Shown here one piece after another: positions 46,696 through 56,212 of a stretch of 64,000 nucleotides of DNA (the stretch's first letter is position 1; every line of letters starts with the position of its first letter). This stretch comes from TC-15 sp034437275. Its GTDB lineage: Bacteria; Chloroflexota; Anaerolineae; Aggregatilineales; Aggregatilineaceae. The stretch covers positions 56,687 to 120,686 of the forward strand of contig DAOTUD010000127.1 in assembly GCA_034437275.1 (NCBI GenBank). Reading direction: 5' to 3'. Under the pieces are notes generated by a model. The model was not told where the DNA came from and made no database searches. It saw only the letters and a list, made by a program, of their open reading frames with translations. The translations under genes were made by a program, and so were the position numbers.

Positions 46696-47781
46696 CTACT
46701 CCTCGCCCAACTCCTTGAGCCGCCCTTCCCATTTCGCGTACAGGCGCTCGTAGAGTTTCTCCGACAGATCGCCCGCCATCAGTTTTGCGTCCAACTGGTC
46801 CAGGTAGGCGCGGATTTCGTCGGGCGTTTGCGGCACATCCACCGACGACGACGATGCTGATGATTCTTCCGCCTGACCGCCCCCCTGCTTTTCCATCATC
46901 TGCTGCATCATCTGCATCATCATCATTTGCTGCTGCTGTTGCAGGTTCGCGGCGTCGGGGTTCATTGTCGCGCCGACTTGCTGGCCCACACCCAGCCCGA
47001 CCCCGGCACTCGCCAGACTGCCGCCCATGCCCGGATTCGACGCGGCGGCGTCAGCCACTTCCAGGCGGCGAATACGCTCGTAGGTTTCGAAATCGACATA
47101 GTTACGCAGTTCCTCGGTGGTCACATCCTTTGCGGTGAAGGGGTTGGCTTCGAAGGCTTTGATCCGCATCCCAATCTGGGCGAACTGCTCGTTCAGCCGC
47201 GCCAGGGCCGCCCCTTCGAGGTCTTCCAGCAGGCTGTTGGCGTCCATGATGCTGGTAGCCCCAGAAGTAGATAGCAGACCGGCCAACTCGCCCAGTAGCA
47301 TTGACTGGATGCGGTCGCGCACATCTTTCAATGTCAGGATCGCCTTACCTACACCATACTGTTTGACGAGCCGTGTGGGTTCTTCCACACCGATGTCGAT
47401 CACCCCGTGTGTGCTCAGCAGCACCACACCGACCCCGTGCCCGGGGGTCTCCATCACGATCGGCGGATTCGTGCCCCAGCCCACCTGTGGCATATCCTTC
47501 ATGTTCACAAAGTACAGATCGGCGGTAAATGGATTGCGACCACTCGTCACAAACCCCAGTATACCCGACAGCAACGGCAGATTGGCCGTACTGAGCGTGT
47601 GCGTGCCCGGCCCCAACGCATCCAACACCTGCCCCCCGCGGACAAACACCGCCGCCTGGCTCTCCTGCACGATGACCTGCGACCCCATGCGCCAATCGCC
47701 ACCGCCGCGCTGCGGTTCGCGGTACACCAACTCGTTATCCATTACATTTACATGATCAACAACATCGATAATGCGTGGCAT
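46696..47781 (-). CDS. SPFH domain protein (YdjI-like) with SHOCT-like tail
   Basis: A 361-residue protein with no membrane helix. Residues 30-240 are an SPFH/band-7-like domain of the YdjI ('virion core protein') group: 'MGSQVIVQESQAAVFVRGGQ' near 32-51, 'LGPGTHTLSTANLPLL' near 56-71 and 'GVGKAILTLKDVRDRI'. A Gly-rich and a Gln/Met-rich stretch (about 255-305) lead to a short C-terminal helix pair resembling SHOCT ('LDAKLMAGDLSEKLYERLYAK'). Such proteins assemble into membrane-associated rings. AAGGAG precedes ATG. It follows the 174-residue gene after 29 bases. Confidence 0.85.
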   Translation of the reverse strand: MPRIIDVVDHVNVMDNELVYREPQRGGGDWRMGSQVIVQESQAAVFVRGGQVLDALGPGTHTLSTANLPLLSGILGFVTSGRNPFTADLYFVNMKDMPQVGWGTNPPIVMETPGHGVGVVLLSTHGVIDIGVEEPTRLVKQYGVGKAILTLKDVRDRIQSMLLGELAGLLSTSGATSIMDANSLLEDLEGAALARLNEQFAQIGMRIKAFEANPFTAKDVTTEELRNYVDFETYERIRRLEVADAAASNPGMGGSLASAGVGLGVGQQVGATMNPDAANLQQQQQMMMMQMMQQMMEKQGGGQAEESSASSSSVDVPQTPDEIRAYLDQLDAKLMAGDLSEKLYERLYAKWEGRLKELGEE

Positions 47782-47810
47782 CAGGTTTTCTCCTTAACCT
47801 CGGTACTGGG

Positions 47811-48335
47811 TTACTCTATTCCCTTCAGAACATCATCACGCAGGCTGTAGGCTTCGTTGGCCTCGATGGTCAGCGCGTCCAGTTCGCGGATGAGGGGGTC
47901 AACCCCTTCGCCCTTAGTCGCCGCATCCTGAAGCGCGTCCAGCTTTTGCCAGAACTTTTCCACGTAATCCAGCAGCGCCTCGTCAAATGCATACACCACC
48001 GCCAGGTCATCGGCCTTGACCTTGATCGCCTCATAAAAGCTGGAATATCCCGGGCTATCCGTCGCCACCCGGTCGACGAAGGTCTGGAACTTGGTTTTAA
48101 TGCTGCGCGTCTTGCTCATGTACGCTAGTCCGCCCGCATCCAGCAGCATCTTTTCGATGGTGGGCAGCCGGGCCAACTGCTGCTTTAGCTTCTCGGTGAC
48201 ATGCTCGCGCATCAGCCGGTCGGCCTGTCGCCGGTCGGACATCTCCACATAGCCACGAAAACCGGGCAGCCGGGCAAACAAGCGCTCGGTCGACCCGTGC
48301 TGGCTTACAATGCGGCTGTACAGGTCGTCGGTCAT
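47811..48335 (-). CDS. unknown helical protein upstream of SPFH gene
   Basis: A 174-residue protein predicted to be almost entirely alpha-helical, with many charged residues and no signal or membrane segment. Not recognised. It includes 'LPGFRGYVEMSDRRQADRLMREH' around residues 23-45 and a mildly acidic C-terminal helix pair. GGGAG precedes ATG. Being first in a two-gene unit with an SPFH protein suggests it binds or regulates that assembly, which is inference. Confidence 0.7.
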   Translation of the reverse strand: MTDDLYSRIVSQHGSTERLFARLPGFRGYVEMSDRRQADRLMREHVTEKLKQQLARLPTIEKMLLDAGGLAYMSKTRSIKTKFQTFVDRVATDSPGYSSFYEAIKVKADDLAVVYAFDEALLDYVEKFWQKLDALQDAATKGEGVDPLIRELDALTIEANEAYSLRDDVLKGIE

Positions 48336-48487
48336 GGTATCCTATCTCCCTTATCTGGCGTTTAACTGGTTAAAGCATACAACAGAGCCGGGGGCAAGAC
48401 AAACCTCAATTTCAGGGGGAGATGGATCGCGGCGGATCAATTTGGTACACTCTGTGGGTGCACAGCTTTTCAACGACAGGAGAACTG

Positions 48488-48997
48488 ATGGGAGCCAAAG
48501 ACCAGGGAGCCGACGCCACCGCCGGGCGGTGGTTGACCATTCCCCGTACGTTATGCTTTATCACCCACGGCGACGACGTGCTGCTGCTCAAACGCAGCGA
48601 ACACAAACGCGTCTACCCTGGACGCTACAACGGCGTCGGCGGGCATATCGAACGCGACGAAGACGCGCGCACCGGCGCGATCCGCGAGATGCAAGAGGAA
48701 ACCGGCCTGACCGTAACCAGTGTGCAGTTCTGTGGCATCATACACGTCGATGTCGGGGCGGAAAATGGCATCATGGTCTTTGTATTCCAGGCCGAGGCCA
48801 CGTCACGCGATTTCACCGACTCCGACGAAGGCTCGCTCGAATGGGTGCCGCGTGCACAGATCAACGATCTGCCGCTGGTGGAAGACCTGCCGGTGTTAAT
48901 CCCACTCATTTTCGACGGTACGCCAGATGCGCTGCCGTTCTTTGCCCATTCCAGCTACGACACCAACGACGAGCAAATCCTGCTGTTCGCATCCTGA
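48488..48997 (+). CDS. Nudix hydrolase (8-oxo-dGTP diphosphatase-like)
   Basis: A 169-residue Nudix hydrolase. The Nudix box is complete: 'GHIERDEDARTGAIREMQEETGL' spans about residues 53-75 with GxxxxxExxxxxxxREUxEExGU spacing. The flanks ('RTLCFITHGDDVLLLKR', then 'VFVFQAEATS') fit MutT/8-oxo-dGTP diphosphatases, which clean the nucleotide pool. ATG 48488 has AGGAGAACTG upstream; an in-frame GTG at 48458 exists. It converges with the cNMP histidine kinase, with 2 bases between stops. Confidence 0.9.
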   Translation: MGAKDQGADATAGRWLTIPRTLCFITHGDDVLLLKRSEHKRVYPGRYNGVGGHIERDEDARTGAIREMQEETGLTVTSVQFCGIIHVDVGAENGIMVFVFQAEATSRDFTDSDEGSLEWVPRAQINDLPLVEDLPVLIPLIFDGTPDALPFFAHSSYDTNDEQILLFAS

Positions 48998-48999
48998 TT

Positions 49000-50247
49000 T
49001 CACGACTTGGCGTCGACCCAGTTGTTATCGTCGGAATCGTCATCCGGCGGCGCGGTGGTTGTCGCCGTCTTGAGTTGGGGACGCCCGCCGTCAAACGGCA
49101 TATAGACCGTGAAAGTACTCCCCTGCCCCGCCGTACTTTCCACCGCAATCGTGCCACCATGACTTTCGATGATGTGCTTGGCAATCGCCAGCCCGATGCC
49201 AACCCCGTCAAACACATGCTCGCCAATGCGATCTGTGCGCTCGAAACGCTGGAACAAACGCGGCATAAAAGACTCGACGATCCCAATGCCTTCGTCGGAA
49301 AAATCGATCGCGACCCCGTCTTTGTGCAAACGCGCCATGATCGTGATGGTCCCCCCGTCCGGGCTGAACTTGATCGCGTTTTCGAGCAACTCGTTAAAGG
49401 CGCGCACCACCCCGTCCGGGTCCGCCTGGATGGTTGGCAGCGTCGACGGCACCACGACCTTGATCGCAGCCTCATTCGCGTTGGCTTCCTCACGCAGATC
49501 GTCCACCACCACCTCCAACAGCGCCCGGACGTTCACCTCGCGCAGTGATAGCTCGATCAAATCCTGCTCCTGCACAAACAGCAGGTCATTCACCAGACTG
49601 ATGATCCGGTCCAGGTTGGTGCTGATCTTCTGCAGACTCATCTGCAGCGCCGGGCCGGTCATCATGCCCTGCTGGATAAGCTGCATATACCCGTTGGACG
49701 ATGTGAGCGGGGTACGCAGTTCGTGCGCCAGCGTGGTCAAGAACTCGGTGCGGAGCTGCTCCTGGTGCTGAAGCTCTTTGTAGGCCGCCTCGATCTCTTC
49801 CTTCTGCTTGCGCATTTCGTTCAACGCAGTCGCGTCGTTGGCGCGCATCCGTTCGATCAGCGTGCGCACGATATCCAGCATCATCGCCGGGTTAGCTCGG
49901 ATCGCTTCGTGAAATGCGTCCTTGTCGATCTCCAACACCTGAACGTCGGACAGCGCGCGCACATTCGCGCTGCGGGCGATATCCTGCAGCAGCGCCATCT
50001 CGCCGAAATACACCCCCGGGCCACCGGTGCGCAGTTGGCGCTCCTCGTTATCCGTAAACTGCTTGGTAAATTCGACCTGTCCGGCCCCGATAATGTAAAA
50101 TGAATCCTCGTATGCCCCCTCGCGACAGATCAGCTCCCCCTGGGGATAGCTCTTCATCTTCGTGAGCGACGCCAGCGGGGCCAGCGCAGCATCGGCCAGC
50201 TCTGGGAACGCGGTTTTGAGCACTGTCACAGCATCAATCTCTGCCAT
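49000..50247 (-). CDS. cyclic-nucleotide-binding sensor histidine kinase
   Basis: A 415-residue soluble kinase. Residues 12-130 are a CAP-type cyclic-nucleotide-binding domain ('YPQGELICREGAYEDSFYIIGAGQV', with 'GVYFGEMALLQDIARSANV' as the phosphate-binding cassette; Glu and Arg are present). A coiled helix leads to HisKA 'TLAHELRTPLTSS' (His near 174) and HATPase_c with 'NELLENAIKFS', 'DEGIGI' and 'GVGIGLAIA'. It should couple cAMP or cGMP level to phosphotransfer. GAGGA precedes ATG. It is a single-gene minus-strand unit. Confidence 0.9.
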   Translation of the reverse strand: MAEIDAVTVLKTAFPELADAALAPLASLTKMKSYPQGELICREGAYEDSFYIIGAGQVEFTKQFTDNEERQLRTGGPGVYFGEMALLQDIARSANVRALSDVQVLEIDKDAFHEAIRANPAMMLDIVRTLIERMRANDATALNEMRKQKEEIEAAYKELQHQEQLRTEFLTTLAHELRTPLTSSNGYMQLIQQGMMTGPALQMSLQKISTNLDRIISLVNDLLFVQEQDLIELSLREVNVRALLEVVVDDLREEANANEAAIKVVVPSTLPTIQADPDGVVRAFNELLENAIKFSPDGGTITIMARLHKDGVAIDFSDEGIGIVESFMPRLFQRFERTDRIGEHVFDGVGIGLAIAKHIIESHGGTIAVESTAGQGSTFTVYMPFDGGRPQLKTATTTAPPDDDSDDNNWVDAKS

Positions 50248-50326
50248 AAAACATCCTCGCGCACATAAATAATCGGGCTACATAGTCATTTTTCGCCTAA
50301 AATAACGCTGCGCGCAAGTTTGAAAT

Positions 50327-50365
50327 TTGCACTTTTCTGGTAAGTCAGACTAAACTGTTAGCATG
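50327..50365 (+). promoter_or_regulatory. promoter placing transcript start at ATG (leaderless)
   Basis: TTGCAC, 18-base spacer, TAAACT at 50351-50356, then six bases to ATG 50363. No Shine-Dalgarno is present. Confidence 0.55.
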
Positions 50366-53116
50366 TCTGTCTATCGAGAACATCCCCGTTGGTCGCTGCT
50401 GCTGGTGATCAGTGTGTTGATCGCCGGAATTTTTGCTGTACCGGTGGCCGCCCAACTCGCCAGCCAGCAACCGACCCCGACCCGGCGCGCCTCGTCCACG
50501 CCAACCGACATCCCTGCCCCGGCGACGATTGCGCAGTACGAACGCTTCGAAATTAGCTTCGAAGTGCCGGGGGGCTATACCAACCCCTACGATCCCGATC
50601 AAGTCGCCGTAGAGGCCCATTTTACGGCTCCTGATGGCCAAATACTGGATGTTCCCGGTTTTTATATGCGTCCCTATCGCCAGACCTGCACCGCCGACAA
50701 CTGCCAGGCCGAAGAACTGCGCCCCGACGGTCGCCCGGAGTGGCGCGTGCGCTTCGCCCCGGACCAGGTCGGCACCTGGGAATATATCGTCGAGGCCCGC
50801 ACCCCGGACGACACCACCACGATCACAGAAGGGGAATTCGAAACTACCGAATCCGATGCGCCGGGCTATGTCCGTGTCAGCGAGAACCCGCGCTATTTCG
50901 CCTTCGACAACGACATCCCCTACTTCCCGGTCGGCCAAAACCTGGCGTGGTCCTGGCCAGAGGGCGGCGGTATCTTCACCTATGAACAGTGGCTCGACGA
51001 CCTGAACGCGGCCCAGGCCAACTACGCCCGCCTCAACATTGACGTACCCTGGTTCATCGGGCTGGACTGGCCCGGCCCGGCAGGCGATTACGACGATGCC
51101 CAGCAGGCGGCCTGGCGGCTGGATACCATCCTGCAGATGGCCGAAGAACGCGGCATTTACCTGCAAGTCGTGCTGGTGTGGCACCAGGCCTACAGCGACT
51201 ATGACGGGCTGCCCGTTCCCCCGCCGGACGACGATGTGCCGCGCGCCGATATCGACTACGACTGGGACGATAACCCGTATAACGTCGCCAACGATGGCCC
51301 CCTCAGCGGGCCGGCAGCGGTCTTTTTCGACGCCAATGCCCGCGACCTGCTGCGCCAACGGCTGCGCTATGTCGTGGCGCGCTGGGGCTACAGCTCGCAC
51401 ATCTTCGCCTGGGAAATCGTCGACGAAGTGGACAGCATGACCGGCTATACCCCCTCGCGGGCCGAAACCTGGCTGCGCGAAATGGCGGCTTACCTGCGGG
51501 AGATCGACCCCTACGACCACCTGATCACCGCCGGCACGAGCGAACCGCAGCCCGCCATCTGGAAACTGGACGCCCTGGACTTTGCGCAGGTCAGCTTCTA
51601 CCAGCGCCGCCCGGTCGAACCGGTGGTCGACCAGGTTGCCGGCATGCTCAGGCGGCTCAGCCAGGCATTCGCCGCGACCGAAGGACCGGTGCTGCTCAAC
51701 GAATTCTCGCTCAACCCCTGGTACGAGCCGACTGACGACGATCCGACCGGCGTGCATATTCGCAACACGCTTTGGACGGCGGCCTTCTCCGGCGCGGCAG
51801 GCGGCGCGATGCCCTGGTGGTGGGACACCTACATCGCACGCGAAGACCTGTACGACATTTACACCCCGCTGGCGCTGTTCAGCCAAGGCATTCCCTGGAA
51901 TTCGCCCACCTTGCAGCCGGCCCAGATCAGCCTGATCGCCGATAATCCGCTGGTGTACGGCGCGCTGCGCATCGACGACTTCAACCGCGAATTTCTCGAA
52001 ACATCACCGCCCGACACCATCTACCGGCTGACACCGGATGGAGCCGTCCCGCCCACCACCCAGCTTTCCAGCTACCTGTACGGCGAGTTCAACGCCGAAC
52101 TCAGCCGCCCGCAGACCTTCCGCATCGCACTACCGGTTGACACCGAACTGCACATCGCCGTTCAAAATGTGTCGACCACCGCCCCCGCGATCCTGGTCAT
52201 CAACATCGACGGGACCGAGGCCGCGCGCGTCGACTTCAGCCCCGGCAGCAAAAACATCGTGGTCACCGTGCCGATCAGCGCCGGTGAGCACACCGTCGTG
52301 CTGGATAACCTGGGGCAGGATTGGCTGGAACTGGATTACATCGAGGTCACCCAATACCGCACGCCGGTGCGCGTATTGGCCCTGACCGACCGTCGCCGGG
52401 GGGTGGCCATCGCCTGGGCACATCACCGCGACTACACCTGGCAGCTTGTGGCCGAAGGGGGCATTCGCGACCCGTTGAGCTTCCGCGTACAAGTGCCCGA
52501 TATGCCGCCCGGCGTCTATCGCGTCACGTTTTGGGACACTACCACCGGCACCGTGCTCGGCGAAGAAAACATCACGCTCCGCACCGACTCCGACGGCATC
52601 CTGCGCATCAATCTGCTGCCGATCACATCACAGCTTGCCGTGCGCGCGCTGCGTATCGCCGGGCCAGAGACCGACACCGTGCCCTCCGTCACTCAGCAGG
52701 TCGCCACGCGCACACCGCAAGTCAGCCTGACGCCCACGCCCACCGACACCGCCACCCCAACCACTACGCCCGTCCCCAGCGACACCCCGACGCCGACCGA
52801 TACGCCGACGGAAACCCCTACCGCGACCGCGACGGCCACACCAACCGACACCCTGACACCCACGCCATCCCGCACGCCGCGTCCATCGCGCACACCCAGC
52901 CCAACGGACACGCTGACCCCATCCCGCACACCGCGCCCGTCACGTACCCCTAGCCCAACCGATACGTTGACTCCGTCGCGCACGCCGCGCCCGTCGCGTA
53001 CGCCAACGCAAACCCAGACCCAGGCTCCAACCCGCACACCGGTGCCCAGCAAGACTCCGCACCCGCTGGAGGATTTGCTGTCCGACTACTTCAGCGGCAC
53101 GCTCACCCCCCGCTAA
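50363..53116 (+). CDS. secreted DUF5060 / cellulase-like glycoside hydrolase
   Basis: A 917-residue exported protein. A signal peptide covers about 1-30; residues 58-165 match DUF5060 (the beta-sandwich before GH-like barrels: 'FEISFEVPGGYTNPYDP', 'FAPDQVGTWEY'). A (beta/alpha)8 barrel spans about 170-520, with 'FAWEIVDEVD' near 350 and 'GPVLLNEFSLNPW' near 445 as the likely acid/base and nucleophile segments. A carbohydrate-binding-like sandwich (about 560-680), a DUF5605-like domain (to about 775), and a Thr/Pro/Ser-rich tail of about 120 residues follow. The glycan substrate is unknown. Confidence 0.83.
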   Translation: MSVYREHPRWSLLLVISVLIAGIFAVPVAAQLASQQPTPTRRASSTPTDIPAPATIAQYERFEISFEVPGGYTNPYDPDQVAVEAHFTAPDGQILDVPGFYMRPYRQTCTADNCQAEELRPDGRPEWRVRFAPDQVGTWEYIVEARTPDDTTTITEGEFETTESDAPGYVRVSENPRYFAFDNDIPYFPVGQNLAWSWPEGGGIFTYEQWLDDLNAAQANYARLNIDVPWFIGLDWPGPAGDYDDAQQAAWRLDTILQMAEERGIYLQVVLVWHQAYSDYDGLPVPPPDDDVPRADIDYDWDDNPYNVANDGPLSGPAAVFFDANARDLLRQRLRYVVARWGYSSHIFAWEIVDEVDSMTGYTPSRAETWLREMAAYLREIDPYDHLITAGTSEPQPAIWKLDALDFAQVSFYQRRPVEPVVDQVAGMLRRLSQAFAATEGPVLLNEFSLNPWYEPTDDDPTGVHIRNTLWTAAFSGAAGGAMPWWWDTYIAREDLYDIYTPLALFSQGIPWNSPTLQPAQISLIADNPLVYGALRIDDFNREFLETSPPDTIYRLTPDGAVPPTTQLSSYLYGEFNAELSRPQTFRIALPVDTELHIAVQNVSTTAPAILVINIDGTEAARVDFSPGSKNIVVTVPISAGEHTVVLDNLGQDWLELDYIEVTQYRTPVRVLALTDRRRGVAIAWAHHRDYTWQLVAEGGIRDPLSFRVQVPDMPPGVYRVTFWDTTTGTVLGEENITLRTDSDGILRINLLPITSQLAVRALRIAGPETDTVPSVTQQVATRTPQVSLTPTPTDTATPTTTPVPSDTPTPTDTPTETPTATATATPTDTLTPTPSRTPRPSRTPSPTDTLTPSRTPRPSRTPSPTDTLTPSRTPRPSRTPTQTQTQAPTRTPVPSKTPHPLEDLLSDYFSGTLTPR
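52865..53008 (+). repeat. 54-bp tandem repeat coding an 18-residue Pro-Ser-Arg-Thr unit
   Basis: About 2.7 copies starting at 52865, 52919 and 52973, in frame, encoding PSRTPRPSRTPSPTDTLT in the stalk of the DUF5060 protein. The DNA copies differ mainly at third positions. Confidence 0.85.
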
Positions 53117-53118
53117 CA

Positions 53119-53153
53119 TGAAAAAGCCGCCCGGCAGTCCACCGGACGGCAGT
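53119..53153. terminator. possible terminator between the two hydrolase genes
   Basis: An imperfect GCCG(C)CCGG / CCGG(A)CGGC hairpin lies between the converging stops; A5 stands on the left, so it would work best for the minus-strand gene. Confidence 0.45.
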
Positions 53154-53191
53154 TAATGCTAAGTTGTGCGCAGCAGTTCGCGCGTGGGACG

Positions 53192-54784
53192 CTAGTCCAG
53201 CGCATCCTTAAGCGCCAGGTACGCCGGGCGCGGGTTGCCCGCCGGGTCGAGCAGGCTCCAGAAGCACTGTTCGCCAGACACGCCTACCACCTGGCAGTAG
53301 TTCAGATTCGACAGGAACATCGGCCCCACGTACCCCATCTCGCGGCCAAGCTGGTACGCGCGCAGAATATACTGCGCCTGCTCGTCCAGGCTGGTGAAAG
53401 CCACAAAGCCCAGGCCTTCCGGCGGCTCGATGTTCAAGCCATCGTTCGACCCCCAGCCAAACTCGGTCGCCCAGATGTATGTCCCGCTGTCGCCGTTCTG
53501 CTTCATGATGTCGCGGTAAGCGCGCAGCGTCTCCTTGAAGAAGAAGCTCGGGTGGTCATCCCACCCGGACACCGCCGGGCGGTTGTTCTGGCAGCATGTG
53601 CTGTCCGGGGGATTGGCCCATCCGTTCGGATGTGCGCCAATCGCGTCTGCCCACTCCGCCACACCGGCAGCGTACATCTGGCTGAAGAACACGCGGTCGT
53701 CGATGGCGTACGCCGGATCGTTGATGCCGGTCGGAGCCAAGCCGCCGCTCATAACGATAGCCTGGGGATCGGCCTGCTTGATCGCCGCATACGCCAGCTT
53801 GAGCAGCGCGACATAGTTCTCGGCGCTCAGCCCCTTGGGCGTATGCCACTCCCGCTGCAGGTTCGGCTCGTTCCAGATTTCGTAGGCATCCACCCGCCCC
53901 TCGTACCGGGCCGCCAGTTCGCCCACAAAGTTCGCGTAGGTCTGGTAATCGGTCGGCGGGCCTTTGTCCACGTTCGTGTCGCGCGCCCAGCTCGGGGCCG
54001 ACGACACGGTCAGCAGAATATTGAACCCGGCGTTGTCTATCGCGTCGACCATCTCATCCAGCGGGACCCAGTTGATGTTGCCCGGCGAGGCTTCATACAA
54101 CGCCCAGTCTACGTATTGCTTCACCCAGGTCACGCCCAGATCATCCGTTTTTTGGATGACGGATGCCATATCCTGGTTGGGAAGCTGGACGTACACCCCG
54201 TAGGCAAATCCTACATTGGCCGCCTCGCTGGGTGGGGGAGTGATCGTCAGTTCGACGGCAGGGACCGCCGTCGCCTCGGGTACAGGCGTCGGCTGTGGCT
54301 GCGCCATCGTATACCCCGCCGGTGGAATACGGATTTCCTGCCCGACGTAGATCATCCCCGGATTTTCGAGGTTATTGTACGCCGCCACAATCGTCGTCAA
54401 CAGGTTATAGCGGAGTGCAATGCGGAACAAATTTTCCCCGGGTTGCACAATATGCACCGTGCCCCCGGCGGATGGTGCAGGCGTCGCAGGGGACGTTGCC
54501 GTCGGCGTTGTTCCCGGCACGGGCGTCGTGTCCGGAGCCGGGCTAACACCTGGAATGGCCAACACCTGCCCCACCCGAATCAGATTCGGGTTGGTGATAT
54601 TGTTTGCCTGGGCAATGGCCGTTACTGTCGTGCCGTACTGTTTCGCAATTCGGTACAAGTTTTCGCCAGCCTGGACTGTATGCGTCACTTGCCCCCCATC
54701 CTGGGCACTGGCCCAAAAGACCGGGATCGAAGCCAAAACTGCCAGGACAAGGACAACCGTCAACAGTCGCCGCACATGCTGCAT
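53192..54784 (-). CDS. secreted LysM2-GH39-like glycoside hydrolase
   Basis: A 530-residue exported enzyme. Signal peptide about 1-27, LysM domain 1 about 34-78 ('HTVQAGENLYRIAKQYG'), Thr-Pro linker, LysM domain 2 about 108-153 ('HIVQPGENLFRIALRYN'), linker, then a (beta/alpha)8 domain about 195-530 of the GH39/GH5-like clan. 'AYEIWNEPN' near 300 is the acid/base segment and 'WATEFGWG' near 445 the nucleophile. LysM suggests peptidoglycan or chitin-like binding. AAAGGAGG precedes ATG by 7 bases. Confidence 0.86.
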   Translation of the reverse strand: MQHVRRLLTVVLVLAVLASIPVFWASAQDGGQVTHTVQAGENLYRIAKQYGTTVTAIAQANNITNPNLIRVGQVLAIPGVSPAPDTTPVPGTTPTATSPATPAPSAGGTVHIVQPGENLFRIALRYNLLTTIVAAYNNLENPGMIYVGQEIRIPPAGYTMAQPQPTPVPEATAVPAVELTITPPPSEAANVGFAYGVYVQLPNQDMASVIQKTDDLGVTWVKQYVDWALYEASPGNINWVPLDEMVDAIDNAGFNILLTVSSAPSWARDTNVDKGPPTDYQTYANFVGELAARYEGRVDAYEIWNEPNLQREWHTPKGLSAENYVALLKLAYAAIKQADPQAIVMSGGLAPTGINDPAYAIDDRVFFSQMYAAGVAEWADAIGAHPNGWANPPDSTCCQNNRPAVSGWDDHPSFFFKETLRAYRDIMKQNGDSGTYIWATEFGWGSNDGLNIEPPEGLGFVAFTSLDEQAQYILRAYQLGREMGYVGPMFLSNLNYCQVVGVSGEQCFWSLLDPAGNPRPAYLALKDALD

Positions 54785-55000
54785 GATAGCCTCCTTTGGG
54801 ATGGTGACATGATGTCTGACTTATCATAATACAACTCTTATTAGAGCGCCATAGCCAGCCTGTCTACCCACAGACCAGCACAACCGTTCGTTTTGGGCTT
54901 CAACTGCGTTAGAGTCCCGTTCATGTTTTCCAGGTGAGTATCGCGGATTAAAATTTGTTTGTACAATGAGTATAAGCAATTAAATTGTCGGAGGCGCATT

Positions 55001-56053
55001 ATGAAATCTCTTATACCACGAATGGTACCCATCATCGCACTGGCACTAATCACCGTTATGCTATTACCAACCGGGCAGAATGTGCAAACCGCCCAGGCTG
55101 GTGTGTGGGGACCTGTAGAGATCCTGAACCAGTCCTGCTCGAGCGTGACCGTCCGCTTCTACTTCGACGGTCTGGCGGCGCGCGATCTGTATCGCACCGA
55201 CCTGAGCCGCGACCAGTTCCGGCTGCAGGTTTGGAACCGCCTCTGCCCCGATGGCAGCCCGTGCAGCTACAAAATCACGGAGGTCTGGCAGGATGTGCCC
55301 GAAGCCTTTGGCTACATCACCATGACAGCTACCTGGCCGGTGGTCACCAATGGCAACCGGATCGAAGTGCGCATCGGGCAGTACGACCTGGACGTCGATG
55401 CCCCGCTCTATGCCGATCCCCCCTCCGTCGTCGATCGGGACTATGCCGGGGTCGAGATCAGCGAATCGTTCAGTTGTACTGGTGGAACCGCGGCCACCGC
55501 AACCACCACGGTGCAACCCGTCCAACTGGCGCAGCCTGTCCAACCAGCCCAACCGGCGGTGAGCTATCCCGAGGGCTTCCTGTTCCAGTGTACAGCCGGT
55601 GGTGGTGTGCGGGTTATCTCTGGCAACCTTGTCGTGATCGAAGCCGACCCGTCACATATCGCCGGCCCGCTGACGACTGCGCTCTCGACAGGGCAAAACC
55701 AGCCAGTCATGTACGGCAATGGGGTCAGCCTGTGGGCGTTGAAGTCCAACGAACTCCAGGTCCATGCCGACAGCGATCCTGATGCCACCAAAGTCGTGAT
55801 CAAAGCCAATGCCTGTGGCCCCATCACGACGCAAACCACCAATGTGCCGGTCTACCAACCCACCCACCAGCAGGCATCTTATACCTATACCGGCCCGCCG
55901 GCCACCGGCGGCACGGTGCATGTCGTCCAGCCCGGCGAAAACCTGTTCCGCATCTCGCTGCGCTATGGACGAACCATGCAGGCCATCGCGGCGGCCAACG
56001 GCATCGTCAACTACAACCGCATCTACGCCGGCCAACAGTTGATCATCCCCTGA
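55001..56053 (+). CDS. secreted protein with C-terminal LysM
   Basis: A 350-residue exported protein. Signal peptide about 1-34 ending near 'AQA'; residues 36-175 are a Cys-containing beta-rich domain; a Gln-Pro-rich linker ('VQPVQLAQPVQPAQ') near 182-196; a second small domain about 200-275; and one LysM domain at about 303-349 ('HVVQPGENLFRISLRYG'), nearly identical to LysM 2 of the GH39-like protein. The first two domains are not recognised. ATG 55001 has GGAGG 8 bases upstream. It is divergent from the GH39-like gene. Confidence 0.82.
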   Translation: MKSLIPRMVPIIALALITVMLLPTGQNVQTAQAGVWGPVEILNQSCSSVTVRFYFDGLAARDLYRTDLSRDQFRLQVWNRLCPDGSPCSYKITEVWQDVPEAFGYITMTATWPVVTNGNRIEVRIGQYDLDVDAPLYADPPSVVDRDYAGVEISESFSCTGGTAATATTTVQPVQLAQPVQPAQPAVSYPEGFLFQCTAGGGVRVISGNLVVIEADPSHIAGPLTTALSTGQNQPVMYGNGVSLWALKSNELQVHADSDPDATKVVIKANACGPITTQTTNVPVYQPTHQQASYTYTGPPATGGTVHVVQPGENLFRISLRYGRTMQAIAAANGIVNYNRIYAGQQLIIP

Positions 56054-56071
56054 CCTTTCCCCTTACGCACC

Positions 56072-56101
56072 GGGGGCACCTGCACAGGTGCCCTTTTTTT
56101 G
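56072..56101 (+). terminator. terminator of the LysM gene
   Basis: Perfect 9-bp stem GGGCACCTG / CAGGTGCCC with a 2-base centre (in practice a 4-base loop), followed by eight T. Confidence 0.92.
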
Positions 56102-56212
56102 TTGCCAGACATGCCTACCACCACTCGCATCAATGCGCTGCGGTTGGTACAATTCACCGGCGGTCAGGGGCATCCCCTGCCGCGTTACTATGAACATACT
56201 TGGGAGGTTTTG

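Noticed and set aside
46696..47781. Phage origin suggested by the 'virion core protein' name used for YdjI-like proteins
   Set aside because: The sequence is an SPFH-domain protein and no phage genes are nearby.
52720..53060. CRISPR-like periodic DNA
   Set aside because: The 54-bp periodicity lies in frame inside a Pro/Ser/Thr stalk and has no unique spacers.
53156..54829. Open frame of about 557 codons opposite the LysM-GH39 gene
   Set aside because: Arg/His-rich antisense artefact without ribosome site or domains; the minus-strand enzyme has complete motifs.
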